From: Celeribacter sp. PS-C1
GTDB lineage: Bacteria > Pseudomonadota > Alphaproteobacteria > Rhodobacterales > Rhodobacteraceae
Assembly: GCF_019429625.1 (NCBI RefSeq)
Contig: NZ_JAHXRW010000012.1
Location: 1 to 64,000, forward strand
Length of the DNA: 64,000 nt
Direction: 5' to 3'
Shown: positions 10,673 to 19,170 of the stretch, in pieces
Position numbering within the stretch: the first letter of the stretch is position 1
Layout of the letters: every line of letters begins with the position of its first letter
Program-made: the position numbers and the translations under genes
The notes under the pieces: model-generated
What the model saw: only the letters and a program-made list of their open reading frames with translations
Told to the model about the DNA's origin: nothing
The model's database searches: none

Positions 10673-11614
10673 TTATTCCTTCTCGCCCATCAGCCCGGAG
10701 GGGCGCAGCACCAGCACCAGAAGCATGATGAAGAACGGCAGGGTGGCGGCGAGGCTGGACATGCGCATGGTCAAAAGCCCGCCGATCTCCTCGGCCCAGC
10801 CGCCCATGCCGATCCACGTCAGAATATCCGCAATACGGAAATCGCTGCCGACCGCGAGCGAGTTGGTGATGCCGATCAACAGAGACGCCGCCATCGCACC
10901 GCCCATGGAGCCAAGCCCCCCGACCACGACGACCACAAAGACCATGACACCAAGCTCCAGAGCCATGTTGGGATTGGTGGTGTAGAAAGCGCCAGCGACA
11001 GCGCCCGCAAGACCCGCCAGAGCCGCGCCGATGCCGAAGACGCCCATGAAGACCATGGGGACGTTATGGCCCAGCGCCTCGACCATCTGCGGACGGTAAA
11101 TCGCGGAGCGCACGACGATGCCCACGCGGGTTTTCGTCAGCAAAAGATAGATCGCGATGAACATGACGACGGCGATGCCGCCCATGAACAGGCGATAGAA
11201 CGGATAGTCGATGCCCGACAAAGAGAAGGCCGCAAAGTTCAGCTCGGCCGGCACGCGGTAGTCCACCGCGAACTTGCCGTAGACCATCTTGATCATCTCG
11301 GCGATCACCACAGACAGACCGAAGGTCACAAGCAATTCATGCGCATGGCCGTGTTCGTGCACGTGGCGCAGGATGAAACGTTCGACCAGAATGCCGACAC
11401 CCATCACGAGGATCGGGGCCAGAATGATCGCCAGCCAGAACCCGGTCAGGGGCTGAAGCGTGTAGGCGAAATAGGCGCCCAACATGTAAAAGGATGCGTG
11501 GGCAAAGTTCAAAACCCCCATCATCCCAAAGATAAGCGTCAAACCGGCGGAAACCATGAAGAGCAAAAGCCCGTAAATGGTGCCGTTGAGCAAAGCGAAG
11601 AGTATCTGGTCCAC
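10673..11614 (-). CDS. LivH-type ABC transporter permease
   Basis: Membrane permease of about 313 residues beginning at ILFALLNGTIYGLLLF, the usual LivH opening. A GTG at 11614 has GGAGG five bases upstream and is preferred over an in-frame ATG at 11632, which lacks a ribosome-binding site. It partners the LivM-type protein. A strong hairpin lies in the leader between it and the binding-protein gene. Confidence 0.88.
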   Translation of the reverse strand: MDQILFALLNGTIYGLLLFMVSAGLTLIFGMMGVLNFAHASFYMLGAYFAYTLQPLTGFWLAIILAPILVMGVGILVERFILRHVHEHGHAHELLVTFGLSVVIAEMIKMVYGKFAVDYRVPAELNFAAFSLSGIDYPFYRLFMGGIAVVMFIAIYLLLTKTRVGIVVRSAIYRPQMVEALGHNVPMVFMGVFGIGAALAGLAGAVAGAFYTTNPNMALELGVMVFVVVVVGGLGSMGGAMAASLLIGITNSLAVGSDFRIADILTWIGMGGWAEEIGGLLTMRMSSLAATLPFFIMLLVLVLRPSGLMGEKE

Positions 11615-11652
11615 ACTGACCTCCGTAGGCATCGGTATAGCTGCGCCCTGAC

Positions 11653-11670
11653 CGGGGCCCTCTGGCCCCG
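11653..11670 (-). other. intercistronic stem-loop between binding protein and permease genes
   Basis: CGGGGCC and GGCCCCG form a perfect 7-bp stem with a 4-base loop (CTCT). It lies between the stop of the binding-protein gene and the permease start, with no U-run. This placement is typical of structures that make binding-protein mRNA more abundant than permease mRNA. The function is inferred. Confidence 0.55.
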
Positions 11671-11711
11671 ATCACGACATGCTTTTCGTGTGTAAGGGAA
11701 GTGTCCGAGGC

Positions 11712-12959
11712 TTAGCCCGGACGTTTCATTTGGCAGCTGTCCTGCACCGGCTGTTCCGCGTCTGCGGCGGAAATCACCTTGATCGGAACAAAGCCGAATT
11801 GGGTGTCATCAGCCTTATACTGCGCCTCAGTGCTGACCTCTTGGACGATCATCGGCAGCACGGCCTGGTGATCCGCATCGCGCATGGAGATGCTGCCCAT
11901 CGGCGTCTCGGCGGTAGCGTTTTCAAGGGCTGCGGCAAGATCAGCGGCGTTGAGACCGTCTTCTGTCGGCTCAACTTGTTTGAGCGCTTCTTGCAAAAGC
12001 ATCATCCCGAACACGGTGGCGGGTTCGACATAGCTCGGGTAGTGGCCGGTCACGGATTTGTAGTCCTCCATGAAGACCGCGGTTTCTTCCGGGTTTACCT
12101 CCGGGTTGAACGGTGCGGAGAGATAATGCCCCTCGGCCACAGCGCCAGCGTTGCCGATGTTGCCCGGCTGATCGAGGAAGGCCGTGCCGAAACGCACGTC
12201 GAGACCTGCGCCGCTGGAGGCTTTCATCAACAGGAGAAGATCGTTGGACCAGTTGCCGGTGATCACCGTGTCAGCACCTGCGGCCTGCACGCGTTGAACA
12301 TAGGGCGAGAAGTCCTGGATTTTGTTCACGTCATGCAGGGTCTGTTCCACCACGGTGAAGCCGAGACGATCGGCGGCGGCCACGGTGTTGTCCTGAACGT
12401 CGACACCCCAGGAGTAGTTCTGGTTCATCGCATAGACATTGTCGCCCAACACGCCCGCTTCGCTCATGCCGTCCAAAAGCGTGTTGACGCGGATTGCGGC
12501 GTTCGGGCTGGTGCGGAAGTGGTAGTAGTGACACTTGGAGCCGGTCAGTTCCATCGCCTCGCCACCGAGGTTGATGTAAAGAACTTCGTTGCCAGCGTTG
12601 CGCAGATTGTATTTGCGCACGTCTTCGGTCACCTGACCGGCCACAGCAGACGACGAGCCCTGAAGGATCACATCTGCGCCTTCGGAAATCGCGGCGCGGA
12701 CGCGGTCAGCGGCGCCCACCGGGCCACCCTGGTTGTCGAACTCGAGCAGTTCGATCGGCTCACCGCCGAAGCCGCCTGCTTCGTTGATCTTGCCAATCTG
12801 GTATTTCACCGCATCGCGGTAGAGCAAACCGGTCGACGCCTGCGGCCCCGACAAGGTTTCCACGAGGGCGATCTTCAAAGGCTCTGCCTGTGCCGCAGCT
12901 GTAGCCCCCATGACAAGCGCCATAGCCGCCGTTCCACGTGCGAATTTCTGGAATCCCAT
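11712..12959 (-). CDS. periplasmic substrate-binding protein of Liv-type ABC transporter
   Basis: Protein of 415 residues with a Sec signal peptide (Ala-rich core, cleavage probably after AAAQA near residue 25) and a type I periplasmic binding fold starting PLKIALVETLSGPQAS. It is the first gene of the minus-strand operon and should set the substrate range of the importer. The ligand is unknown: family members bind branched-chain amino acids, amides, aromatic acids or short organic acids. Its promoter is shared with a divergent GntR-type regulator. Confidence 0.88.
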   Translation of the reverse strand: MGFQKFARGTAAMALVMGATAAAQAEPLKIALVETLSGPQASTGLLYRDAVKYQIGKINEAGGFGGEPIELLEFDNQGGPVGAADRVRAAISEGADVILQGSSSAVAGQVTEDVRKYNLRNAGNEVLYINLGGEAMELTGSKCHYYHFRTSPNAAIRVNTLLDGMSEAGVLGDNVYAMNQNYSWGVDVQDNTVAAADRLGFTVVEQTLHDVNKIQDFSPYVQRVQAAGADTVITGNWSNDLLLLMKASSGAGLDVRFGTAFLDQPGNIGNAGAVAEGHYLSAPFNPEVNPEETAVFMEDYKSVTGHYPSYVEPATVFGMMLLQEALKQVEPTEDGLNAADLAAALENATAETPMGSISMRDADHQAVLPMIVQEVSTEAQYKADDTQFGFVPIKVISAADAEQPVQDSCQMKRPG

Positions 12960-13190
12960 ACTGTCCTCCCTGACATATTTGGATTGCGAAGAGATCCTCC
13001 ACCCCTTCGGCTTTTAATGTGATGGCACGAAATGGTCTTACCAGTCAACAACCTAACTGACCAATTTTATTAGACGCAAAAAATCACGTGAAAACTTGAA
13101 ATTCACAAATTAAAATATTGAATTTAAATAATAAATTTTTCTTTAACCTGTCAGACCAGTCGGGTATCATGACAAAACAGAGGGAAAGAA
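12960..13190. promoter_or_regulatory. divergent promoter region of importer operon and gntR-type gene
   Basis: This 231-base region is very AT-rich between about 13060 and 13150, in contrast to its surroundings. It holds a perfect TGGT-N3-ACCA palindrome at 13033-13043 and a weaker related site (CTGTCAGACCA) at 13048-13058 plus 100, that is 13148-13158. Both fit the FadR-subfamily GntR operator form T-N-G-T-N3-A-C-N-A, the second with one mismatch. One site is about 75 bases before the importer start and the other about 33 before the regulator start, which suggests joint autoregulation and operon control. Confidence 0.65.
13033..13043. promoter_or_regulatory. putative GntR/FadR-type operator
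   Basis: TGGTCTTACCA is an exact 4-3-4 palindrome in the intergenic region shared by the importer operon and a FadR-subfamily regulator. The form matches known operators of this subfamily. Binding by the neighbouring regulator is inferred. Confidence 0.6.
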
Positions 13191-13934
13191 ATGTCAGTAT
13201 CCAGTCGACTCACACAAGATCAATCGCGCACTACAACAGGGTCACGCAACGGGCATTTGCCCGATGAGATCGCACAGGACCTGAGCGCAAAAATTGCCTC
13301 TGGCGCCTTGTCGGTCGGCGATCGACTTCCCTCCGAACGCGACCTGTGCACGCAATATGCCGTCAGCCGCGCTGTCGTGCGCGAGGCGCTGTCGCAGCTC
13401 AAATCAGACGGCCTCGTCGCTGCCCGTGCTGGCAGTGGGGTCTATGTCACCCAACGCGATTCGACCAATGCCTTTCGGTTTCAGAACTTTTCGGTCTCCG
13501 ATCTCGGGCGGCTCGAAGAGGCGATGGAGCTGCTCGTGACCATCGAGGTTGCAGCCACACGCATCGCCGCCAAACGCCGCACGCCCGAGGATTTGAAAAA
13601 AATCAAAAGGGCTTTGATTGGCATGGAATATGCCATCGCCAGCGACCGGTTGGGCGACGAGGAGGACTATCAGTTCCACCAAGCCATTGTCGAAGCTACG
13701 CATAATCAGCACTTCATCTCTCTGTGCCAGCACCTTGAGGCCAGCGCGCGCAACATCATTCGCCAAGCCCGTAGCAACACAAAAACCAATCACGCCGACT
13801 TGCTGGACGCGGTGCAAGATGAGCACAAGGCCATCTACAAGGCCCTCGAAGACGGCGACGAAGAGGCCGCGGCAGAGGCGGCGGCACGCCACCTTCACAA
13901 CGCCTCGCAACGCATCCGCATTTATCTGGCCTAA
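13191..13934 (+). CDS. GntR family transcriptional regulator, FadR subfamily
   Basis: Protein of 247 residues. The N-terminal winged helix (about 22-90) carries the family signature LPSERDL at 47-53 and SRAVVREALSQL. The C-terminal all-helical FCD domain (about 105-235) shows likely metal or ligand residues in FHQAIVEATHN and the final histidine of AARHLHNAS. It is divergent from the region A operon and probably represses it until a pathway metabolite binds. The next gene on the same strand is gbcA, 609 bases away, so it is probably not part of the betaine operon. Confidence 0.9.
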   Translation: MSVSSRLTQDQSRTTTGSRNGHLPDEIAQDLSAKIASGALSVGDRLPSERDLCTQYAVSRAVVREALSQLKSDGLVAARAGSGVYVTQRDSTNAFRFQNFSVSDLGRLEEAMELLVTIEVAATRIAAKRRTPEDLKKIKRALIGMEYAIASDRLGDEEDYQFHQAIVEATHNQHFISLCQHLEASARNIIRQARSNTKTNHADLLDAVQDEHKAIYKALEDGDEEAAAEAAARHLHNASQRIRIYLA

Positions 13935-14033
13935 CCGCTTGGCGCGTTGTTCGCGCCTGATATGCGGCCTCCACTCCCCCCTGAATCTGGCATTCCTCGC
14001 GCGTCAACAGCAACGATCCACCCGACGGAAATG

Positions 14034-14048
14034 TGACGCATTTGATTC
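14034..14048 (+). promoter_or_regulatory. TGACGCA-type candidate regulator site upstream of gbcA
   Basis: TGACGCATTTGATTC belongs to a set of TGACGCA sites found in the intergenic regions of the betaine locus, usually followed 2-4 bases later by an ATTC-like tetramer. It lies about 500 bases before gbcA, which would need action at a distance or a far upstream start of transcription. Binding by the GbdR-like protein is inferred. Confidence 0.4.
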
Positions 14049-14174
14049 TTTGCATTCGTATTTCTGCACAGTCGCGCCATAGGTCGACCTGCCGCAACGT
14101 CGACGCTCAGAGCCCTCCCTCTTGTCAGTTCGCCCATTTCTCAGGCATAATAAAAACAGTTCAGCCATGTAAGA

Positions 14175-14295
14175 TTGGGGTATCGGCGAGTCCTGTCGCA
14201 AAAATACCGGCAATTTGACTTACCACTTCTCCCCGCTTTTTGCGCATTTTCAAATGATCATGGGATTGCTCAACCAACAGTGGGCGATACCCCAA
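14175..14295. repeat. 11-bp inverted repeat with distant arms upstream of gbcA
   Basis: TTGGGGTATCG at 14175-14185 is matched by its exact reverse complement CGATACCCCAA at 14285-14295. The centres are 110 bases apart. It could be a pair of oppositely oriented protein sites or the base of a long-range RNA fold. Confidence 0.6.
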
Positions 14296-14543
14296 GAGCA
14301 GGTTACCTGCCGCCATTTAAACAGGGAGACTTAGGGTGCGATCGACAACCCTTGCCAAAGCTCGCGCTTGTCGCGGGTCCTTCGCGCTTCCGCGCATGGC
14401 ACACCTCCGCTCGTCAGAGCGGGGCTTTCGCACTGCACCCGCTTGCGGTACGATTGGACAAAAGCGGTTCTCCGCCTCGCAACGCACACCCTTCTATCCG
14501 GTCCCCTTCCCCCGCCAACACGCAGTAGCCGAGGTACATCAAC

Positions 14544-15833
14544 ATGCGTGACTCCGTTAACATCCCCGCCCTCGTTGAACGTCGCGAAGCTTTCAAAAGC
14601 TTGGAAGCTCCGTTCTACACGTCTCAGGACGTCCTCGACCTCGATATCGAGGTGATCTTCGGCAACCATTGGATTTTCGTGGGTTCTGAGCCGGAACTGC
14701 CCGAGCCGGGCGACTGTATCACCGTCGAAATCGGCCCGGTTTCCGTGCTGCTTCTGCGCGGCGATGACGAAGAGATCCGTGGCTTCCACAACGTCTGCCG
14801 TCACCGTGGCGCCAAGCTCATCAACGAGAAATCCACCACCATCGGCAACATCGTCTGCCGCTACCATGGCTGGACCTACAACGAAGATGGCGAACTGATC
14901 CTGGCCGAGCACATGGGCAAGGATTTCAAAAAGAACTGCCACAACCTGCGCACCGTGCACGTCCGCTCGATCGCTGGCCTGATCTTCATCTGCCTCGCGA
15001 AAGACGCGCCGGCGGACTTCGAAAAGATGGCTGAGACGATGGAAAAATACATCGCTCCGCATGACATCAAGAACACCAAAGTGGCCTTCCAGTCCGAGCT
15101 GGTCGAAGAAGGCAACTGGAAGCTGACGCTCGAAAACAACCGCGAGTGCTACCACTGTGAAGGCAACCACCCGCAGCTGACCGTGCCGCTCTCCGAGTTC
15201 GGCTTTGGCTTCTCCCCCGACGAGCTCGACGAGCGCCGCTCCGAGGACGTTGCCAAATACGAAAAAGAAGTCGAAGAGAGCCACGCCCGCTGGGTTTCCT
15301 GCGGCCTGCCCTCTGCTGAGGAACAGCACCTCTCCGACGTCACCGGCTTCCGCACCATGCGCCTGCCTTTGATGTGGGAAGGCGAAAGCCACACCGTGGA
15401 CACGAAAGTGGCCTGTAAGAAACTTCTCGGCAACTTCAGCCGTGAAACCACCGGCGCCAAACTCGGCGGTCTGAGCTTCTGGACCCATCCGAACTCTTGG
15501 CACCATTTCATGTCCGACCACATCGTGACCTTCTCCGTGCTGCCGCTCTCTCCGGGCCGCACCATGGTGCGCACCACCTGGCTGGTGCACAAAGACGCGA
15601 TCGAAGGCGAGGATTACAACCTCGACAACCTCACTCAGGTCTGGACCTACACCAACCAGCAAGACGCCGATCTGGTCGCTCTGGCACAAAAGGGCGCGGA
15701 AATGTCCGGCTACCAGCCGGGGCCCTACTCGCCCTACACCGAGCCGCATGTGGAATCCTTTGCCGCTTGGTACATTGACCGCCTGAAAGACCATTTCGCC
15801 AAAGCTGAAACCCAAAAGGTGGCTGCCGAATGA
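14544..15833 (+). CDS. gbcA: glycine betaine monooxygenase, Rieske oxygenase subunit
   Basis: Rieske non-haem iron oxygenase of 429 residues. The [2Fe-2S] ligands are C85/H87 (CRHRG) and C105/H108 (CRYHGW). The mononuclear iron site lies in ENNRECYHCEGNHPQL with H204 and H209. The whole-protein pattern and the partner gene match GbcA, which converts glycine betaine to dimethylglycine plus formaldehyde with O2 and electrons from GbcB. GAGGT precedes the ATG by 8 bases. The stop overlaps gbcB (ATGA). Stachydrine or carnitine oxygenases are related alternatives, but the sarcosine and dimethylglycine enzymes nearby favour betaine. Confidence 0.88.
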   Translation: MRDSVNIPALVERREAFKSLEAPFYTSQDVLDLDIEVIFGNHWIFVGSEPELPEPGDCITVEIGPVSVLLLRGDDEEIRGFHNVCRHRGAKLINEKSTTIGNIVCRYHGWTYNEDGELILAEHMGKDFKKNCHNLRTVHVRSIAGLIFICLAKDAPADFEKMAETMEKYIAPHDIKNTKVAFQSELVEEGNWKLTLENNRECYHCEGNHPQLTVPLSEFGFGFSPDELDERRSEDVAKYEKEVEESHARWVSCGLPSAEEQHLSDVTGFRTMRLPLMWEGESHTVDTKVACKKLLGNFSRETTGAKLGGLSFWTHPNSWHHFMSDHIVTFSVLPLSPGRTMVRTTWLVHKDAIEGEDYNLDNLTQVWTYTNQQDADLVALAQKGAEMSGYQPGPYSPYTEPHVESFAAWYIDRLKDHFAKAETQKVAAE

Positions 15834-16924
15834 CTGCACCGGCCAACGAAAAGCTGACCGAAGCAACAGGCGTTCCTCTGTGGGACCCGGAGGTAGACGA
15901 TACGCTCGTCTGCCGCCAGGTCCGGCAGGAAACGCATGACGTGAAGACCTTCGTGTTCTCTGCACGCGAACCGCGCGATTTCCGGTTCTATCCGGGACAG
16001 CACATGACCTTTGAGCTGCCGGTCGACGGCATGGTCACGCGCAGCTACACGATTTCCGCCTCTGCGGCGCGTCCTTATCGGATCGAGATCACGGTAAAAC
16101 GCGTCCCGGGCGGCCCCGGCTCCAACTGGCTGCATGACAACATGTTGCCGGGCAAAGAGTTGACTGTGATTGGCCCGTCGGGGGATTTCACCACCGACGC
16201 CAATGCGGAAGAGAAACTTTTGTTCATCTCCGCCGGCAGCGGCATCACGCCTTTGATGTCGATGACCCGCACGGCCTGCGATTTGTCGGAACCCTATGAC
16301 CTGCACTTCGTCCACGCGGCCCGGACCCCTGCGGATTTGATTTTCCGTAAGGAGCTTGAGCTTCTGGCGATGCAAAACCCGACACTGCGTCTGGCTCTGA
16401 CGGTCGACACCACCTCCTCCAGCCACGCTTGGAGCGGCTACGTCGGTCGTCTGAACATCCAGATGCTCGCCATGATGTCCCCGGATTACAAAGAGCGCAA
16501 AGTGTTCTGCTGTGGTCCGGCGCGTTTCATGGAAGGCGTGCGCGACATGCTGCGCGAGGCCGGGTTCAACATGGACCACTATTACGAGGAAAGCTTTGAT
16601 TTCGGCGCCGAGACGGCGGGGACCATTGAGGACCCCACATCTGCACCCGAGATCAGCGGTGAAACCTTCCGCGTGAGCTTCCCGAAAACCGGCCATGTGG
16701 TCGAGGTCAGCCCTGGCATGACCATTCTGACCGCCGCCAAAGAAGCTGGCCTGCTGCCGATGTCGTCGTGCCAGCGCGGCATTTGCGGCACCTGTAAATC
16801 GAAACTTCTCTCCGGCGAAGTCGATATGCAGCACGGTGGGGGCATTCGCAAACGCGAAGTGGATCAGGGCAAAATCCTGATCTGTTGCTCCACGCCGCTT
16901 ACAGATGTCGAGGTCGAACTCTAA
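15830..16924 (+). CDS. gbcB: glycine betaine monooxygenase, ferredoxin reductase subunit
   Basis: Electron-transfer protein of 364 residues. It has a ferredoxin-NADP-reductase-type flavin domain (RSYTIS near 69-74), an NAD(P)H domain (SAGSGITPLM near 135), and a C-terminal plant-type [2Fe-2S] domain with C314, C319, C322 and C352. It passes electrons from NAD(P)H to the GbcA Rieske centre in the cytoplasm. Start and stop overlap with gbcA indicates coupled translation in a two-gene unit. Confidence 0.88.
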   Translation: MTAPANEKLTEATGVPLWDPEVDDTLVCRQVRQETHDVKTFVFSAREPRDFRFYPGQHMTFELPVDGMVTRSYTISASAARPYRIEITVKRVPGGPGSNWLHDNMLPGKELTVIGPSGDFTTDANAEEKLLFISAGSGITPLMSMTRTACDLSEPYDLHFVHAARTPADLIFRKELELLAMQNPTLRLALTVDTTSSSHAWSGYVGRLNIQMLAMMSPDYKERKVFCCGPARFMEGVRDMLREAGFNMDHYYEESFDFGAETAGTIEDPTSAPEISGETFRVSFPKTGHVVEVSPGMTILTAAKEAGLLPMSSCQRGICGTCKSKLLSGEVDMQHGGGIRKREVDQGKILICCSTPLTDVEVEL

Positions 16925-16937
16925 GACCTCGCCCCCC

Positions 16938-16985
16938 AGCCATGCCCTTCTCGCAGGCAACGCGTTTTGCGCGAACGGCATGGCT
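16938..16985 (+). other. intercistronic nested stem-loop between gbcB and the BCCT gene
   Basis: AGCCATGCC at 16938-16946 pairs exactly with GGCATGGCT at 16977-16985, enclosing a second small stem (CGCG, loop TTTTG, CGCG) at 16961-16973. No U-run follows, so it is more likely an mRNA processing or stability element, or a partial attenuator, than a full terminator. Confidence 0.5.
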
Positions 16986-17055
16986 GTGCCCTAAAGGCCC
17001 GAAAAGAGGCCTGAATACGGACTAAATCCGCGTAATTAACATTGGAGGGATATCC

Positions 17056-18696
17056 ATGACTGACCAGAAAGATCCGGATCCGACGTCCTACGAGGCGCCG
17101 CCGGAAAGTGTCATCGACACAGATTACGATATTGGCCAAGACAATATCGAAGGCACCTTCGGGCCGTTCGGGTTCGACCTGCACAAACCGGTGTTCCCCG
17201 TATCGGCCGCCGCCGTCATTGCCTTTGTGGTTTTCACCCTGCTGCTTCCCGAAGTGGCGGGCAACACCTTCAGCGCCATGTTCTCTTTCGTCACGAAAGG
17301 GTTCGATTGGTTCTTCCTCGGCGCCGCAGACATTTTCGTTATCGTCTGTCTTCTCATCGTCATCAGCCCCTACGGCAAAATCCGTCTGGGTGGCCCCGAA
17401 GCAAAGCCGGACTTCACCTACACCAGCTGGTTCGCGATGCTCTTCGCTGCTGGTATGGGCATCGGCCTGATGTTCTACGGGGTGTCTGAGCCGCTCAGCC
17501 ACTTCTCCTCCTCTCTGGGCGGAATTTCCGTCGGCGAAGACGGCGTGCGCACCGACTGGGCGCCGCTGGGTGCCGCTGGAGGCAACGAAGCCGAAGCCGT
17601 GCGTCTCGGCATGGCCGCTTCGATCTTCCACTGGGGCCTGCACCCCTGGGCGATCTATGCCATCGTGGCTCTGAGCCTTGCACTGTTCTCCTACAACAAA
17701 GGGCTTCCGCTCACCATCCGCTCCGCATTCTACCCGATCTTCGGTGAACGCGTCTGGGGCTGGCCGGGTCACATCATCGACATCCTCGCCGTGTTCGCGA
17801 CCCTCTTCGGTCTCGCCACCTCGCTGGGTCTCGGTGCGGCTCAAGCAAACTCGGGTTTCAACAAACTCTTCGGCATGCCGATCAGCGACACCTCGCAGGT
17901 GCTTTTGATCTGCGGCATCACCGCGATCGCTCTGTTCTCTGTGATCCGTGGCCTCGAAGCCGGTGTGAAACTGCTGTCCGAGATCAACATGGGCGTGGCC
18001 TTCCTGCTCTGGGCCTTCGTGCTCATCGCGGGTCCGACCGTTCTGCTGGCCACCGATATGCTCAGCTTCCTCGGCGCTTACCTGCAATACCTGCCGGAAC
18101 TGTCCATGCCGATCGGTCGTGAAGACGTGAACTTTGCCCAAGGCTGGACCTCCTTCTACTGGGCTTGGTGGATCTCCTGGTCACCGTTCGTTGGCATGTT
18201 CATCGCCCGCGTTTCCCGTGGCCGCACCGTGCGCGAGTTCATCATCTCCGTGCTGCTCGTGCCGTCGCTGGTCTGTGTGCTCTGGATGTCCGTCTTCGGC
18301 GGCGCTGCGATCAACCAGGTTGTGCGCGATGGCTACATGGCCGTCACCGAAGCCGCTCTGCCGCTTCAGCTCTTCACCATGCTGGACGCCATGCCCTGGA
18401 CGGCGATCACCTCCTTCATCGGGATCATTCTGGTCATCGTCTTCTTCGTGACCTCGTCTGACTCCGGCTCGCTCGTGATCGACACCATCGCCGCTGGCGG
18501 TAAAGTCGACGCCCCGGTGCCGCAGCGTGTGTTCTGGTGCCTGTTCGAAGGTGTGGTGGCCATCGTGCTTCTGCTCTCCGCAGGTGGCCTTAGCTCGCTG
18601 CAGTCCATGGTGATCTCGACCGGTCTTCCCTTCACCGTGGTCCTTTTGGTCATGTGTGTCGCGATCTGGCGCGGTCTGGCTTCCGAGCCTCGCTAA
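17056..18696 (+). CDS. BCCT family betaine/carnitine/choline transporter
   Basis: Membrane protein of 546 residues with about 12 transmembrane segments. The family glycine motif GMGIGLMFYGVSEP lies near residue 137, and the Trp-rich substrate stretch WAWWISWSPFVGMF is followed by IARVSRGRTVRE near 375. BCCT carriers import quaternary amines with Na+ or H+. The position behind gbcAB points to glycine betaine or a precursor for catabolism. There is a clear GGAGGG ribosome-binding site. The short acidic N-terminus and short C-terminal tail lack the long osmosensing tail of BetP, which fits a nutrient uptake role. Confidence 0.88.
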   Translation: MTDQKDPDPTSYEAPPESVIDTDYDIGQDNIEGTFGPFGFDLHKPVFPVSAAAVIAFVVFTLLLPEVAGNTFSAMFSFVTKGFDWFFLGAADIFVIVCLLIVISPYGKIRLGGPEAKPDFTYTSWFAMLFAAGMGIGLMFYGVSEPLSHFSSSLGGISVGEDGVRTDWAPLGAAGGNEAEAVRLGMAASIFHWGLHPWAIYAIVALSLALFSYNKGLPLTIRSAFYPIFGERVWGWPGHIIDILAVFATLFGLATSLGLGAAQANSGFNKLFGMPISDTSQVLLICGITAIALFSVIRGLEAGVKLLSEINMGVAFLLWAFVLIAGPTVLLATDMLSFLGAYLQYLPELSMPIGREDVNFAQGWTSFYWAWWISWSPFVGMFIARVSRGRTVREFIISVLLVPSLVCVLWMSVFGGAAINQVVRDGYMAVTEAALPLQLFTMLDAMPWTAITSFIGIILVIVFFVTSSDSGSLVIDTIAAGGKVDAPVPQRVFWCLFEGVVAIVLLLSAGGLSSLQSMVISTGLPFTVVLLVMCVAIWRGLASEPR

Positions 18697-18722
18697 GCTA
18701 AACGGGCTTCCCCTGCCCTATG

Positions 18723-18758
18723 CGCCGCCGGATGGGTCCTCATCTGGCGGCGTTTTTT
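18723..18758 (+). terminator. rho-independent terminator after the BCCT gene
   Basis: CGCCGCCGGATG and CATCTGGCGGCG form a 12-bp stem with one G-T wobble and a 6-base loop, followed by six T residues. It closes the gbcA-gbcB-BCCT unit. Confidence 0.85.
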
Positions 18759-18807
18759 ATACCCCGCCTCTCTTCCTTCCCCTCCCGTCCGATCCACGAG
18801 CCCGCCA

Positions 18808-19170
18808 ATGTCCGACCGCATTTTCATCAGCAAACTCTGCCTCTACGGCTTTCACGGCGTCATGCCCGAAGAAAAACGCCTCGGGCAGAGGTTTTACATC
18901 GATTTATCCTGCGACATCGACCTCGCACCTGCGGGTCAGGCGGATGACTACGGGCTGACAGTCTGCTATGATGCGCTGTGCACGCTGGCGCAAACGACCT
19001 GTGACAGCGGGCCATTTGATCTGATCGAAACGCTGGGCGAACGCATCGCGCAGGAGATTCTCGACCGGTTTACCACCATCCGTTCCGTTCGGGTGACCGT
19101 GCGCAAACCCTCCGCTCCGATTCAGGCCGCCCTGGATCACGTCGGCATAGAGATTCTGCGTCACCGCTGA
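18808..19170 (+). CDS. folB: dihydroneopterin aldolase
   Basis: Protein of 120 residues with the FolB pattern: an N-terminal YGFHGVMPEEKRLGQRF stretch, a catalytic-region Glu in DLIETLGERIA, and the C-terminal VTVRKPSAPI. It splits dihydroneopterin to hydroxymethyl-dihydropterin and glycolaldehyde in folate synthesis. Its place between the betaine oxygenase and sarcosine oxidase genes is notable because the later steps load methyl groups onto tetrahydrofolate. The ribosome-binding site is weak. A paralogous pterin function cannot be excluded. Confidence 0.85.
   Translation: MSDRIFISKLCLYGFHGVMPEEKRLGQRFYIDLSCDIDLAPAGQADDYGLTVCYDALCTLAQTTCDSGPFDLIETLGERIAQEILDRFTTIRSVRVTVRKPSAPIQAALDHVGIEILRHR

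Larger units (their letters stand above)
13935..14543 (+). promoter_or_regulatory. 609-base gene-free leader/promoter region of gbcAB
   Basis: No plausible protein gene is seen here. The region holds a TGACGCA site near its left end (14034), an 11-bp perfect inverted repeat with arms 99 bases apart (14175-14185 and 14285-14295), and a GC-rich hairpin at 14405-14424 (CCGCTC, loop GTCA, GAGCGG). The gbcA ribosome-binding site GAGGT lies near 14530. The length and the set of repeats suggest complex regulation or a long untranslated leader. Confidence 0.55.

Noticed and set aside
14331-15965. A 544-codon open frame on the minus strand, partly in the gbcA leader
   Set aside because: Most of it is antisense to gbcA and gbcB, it has no motif, and it lacks a credible start signal.
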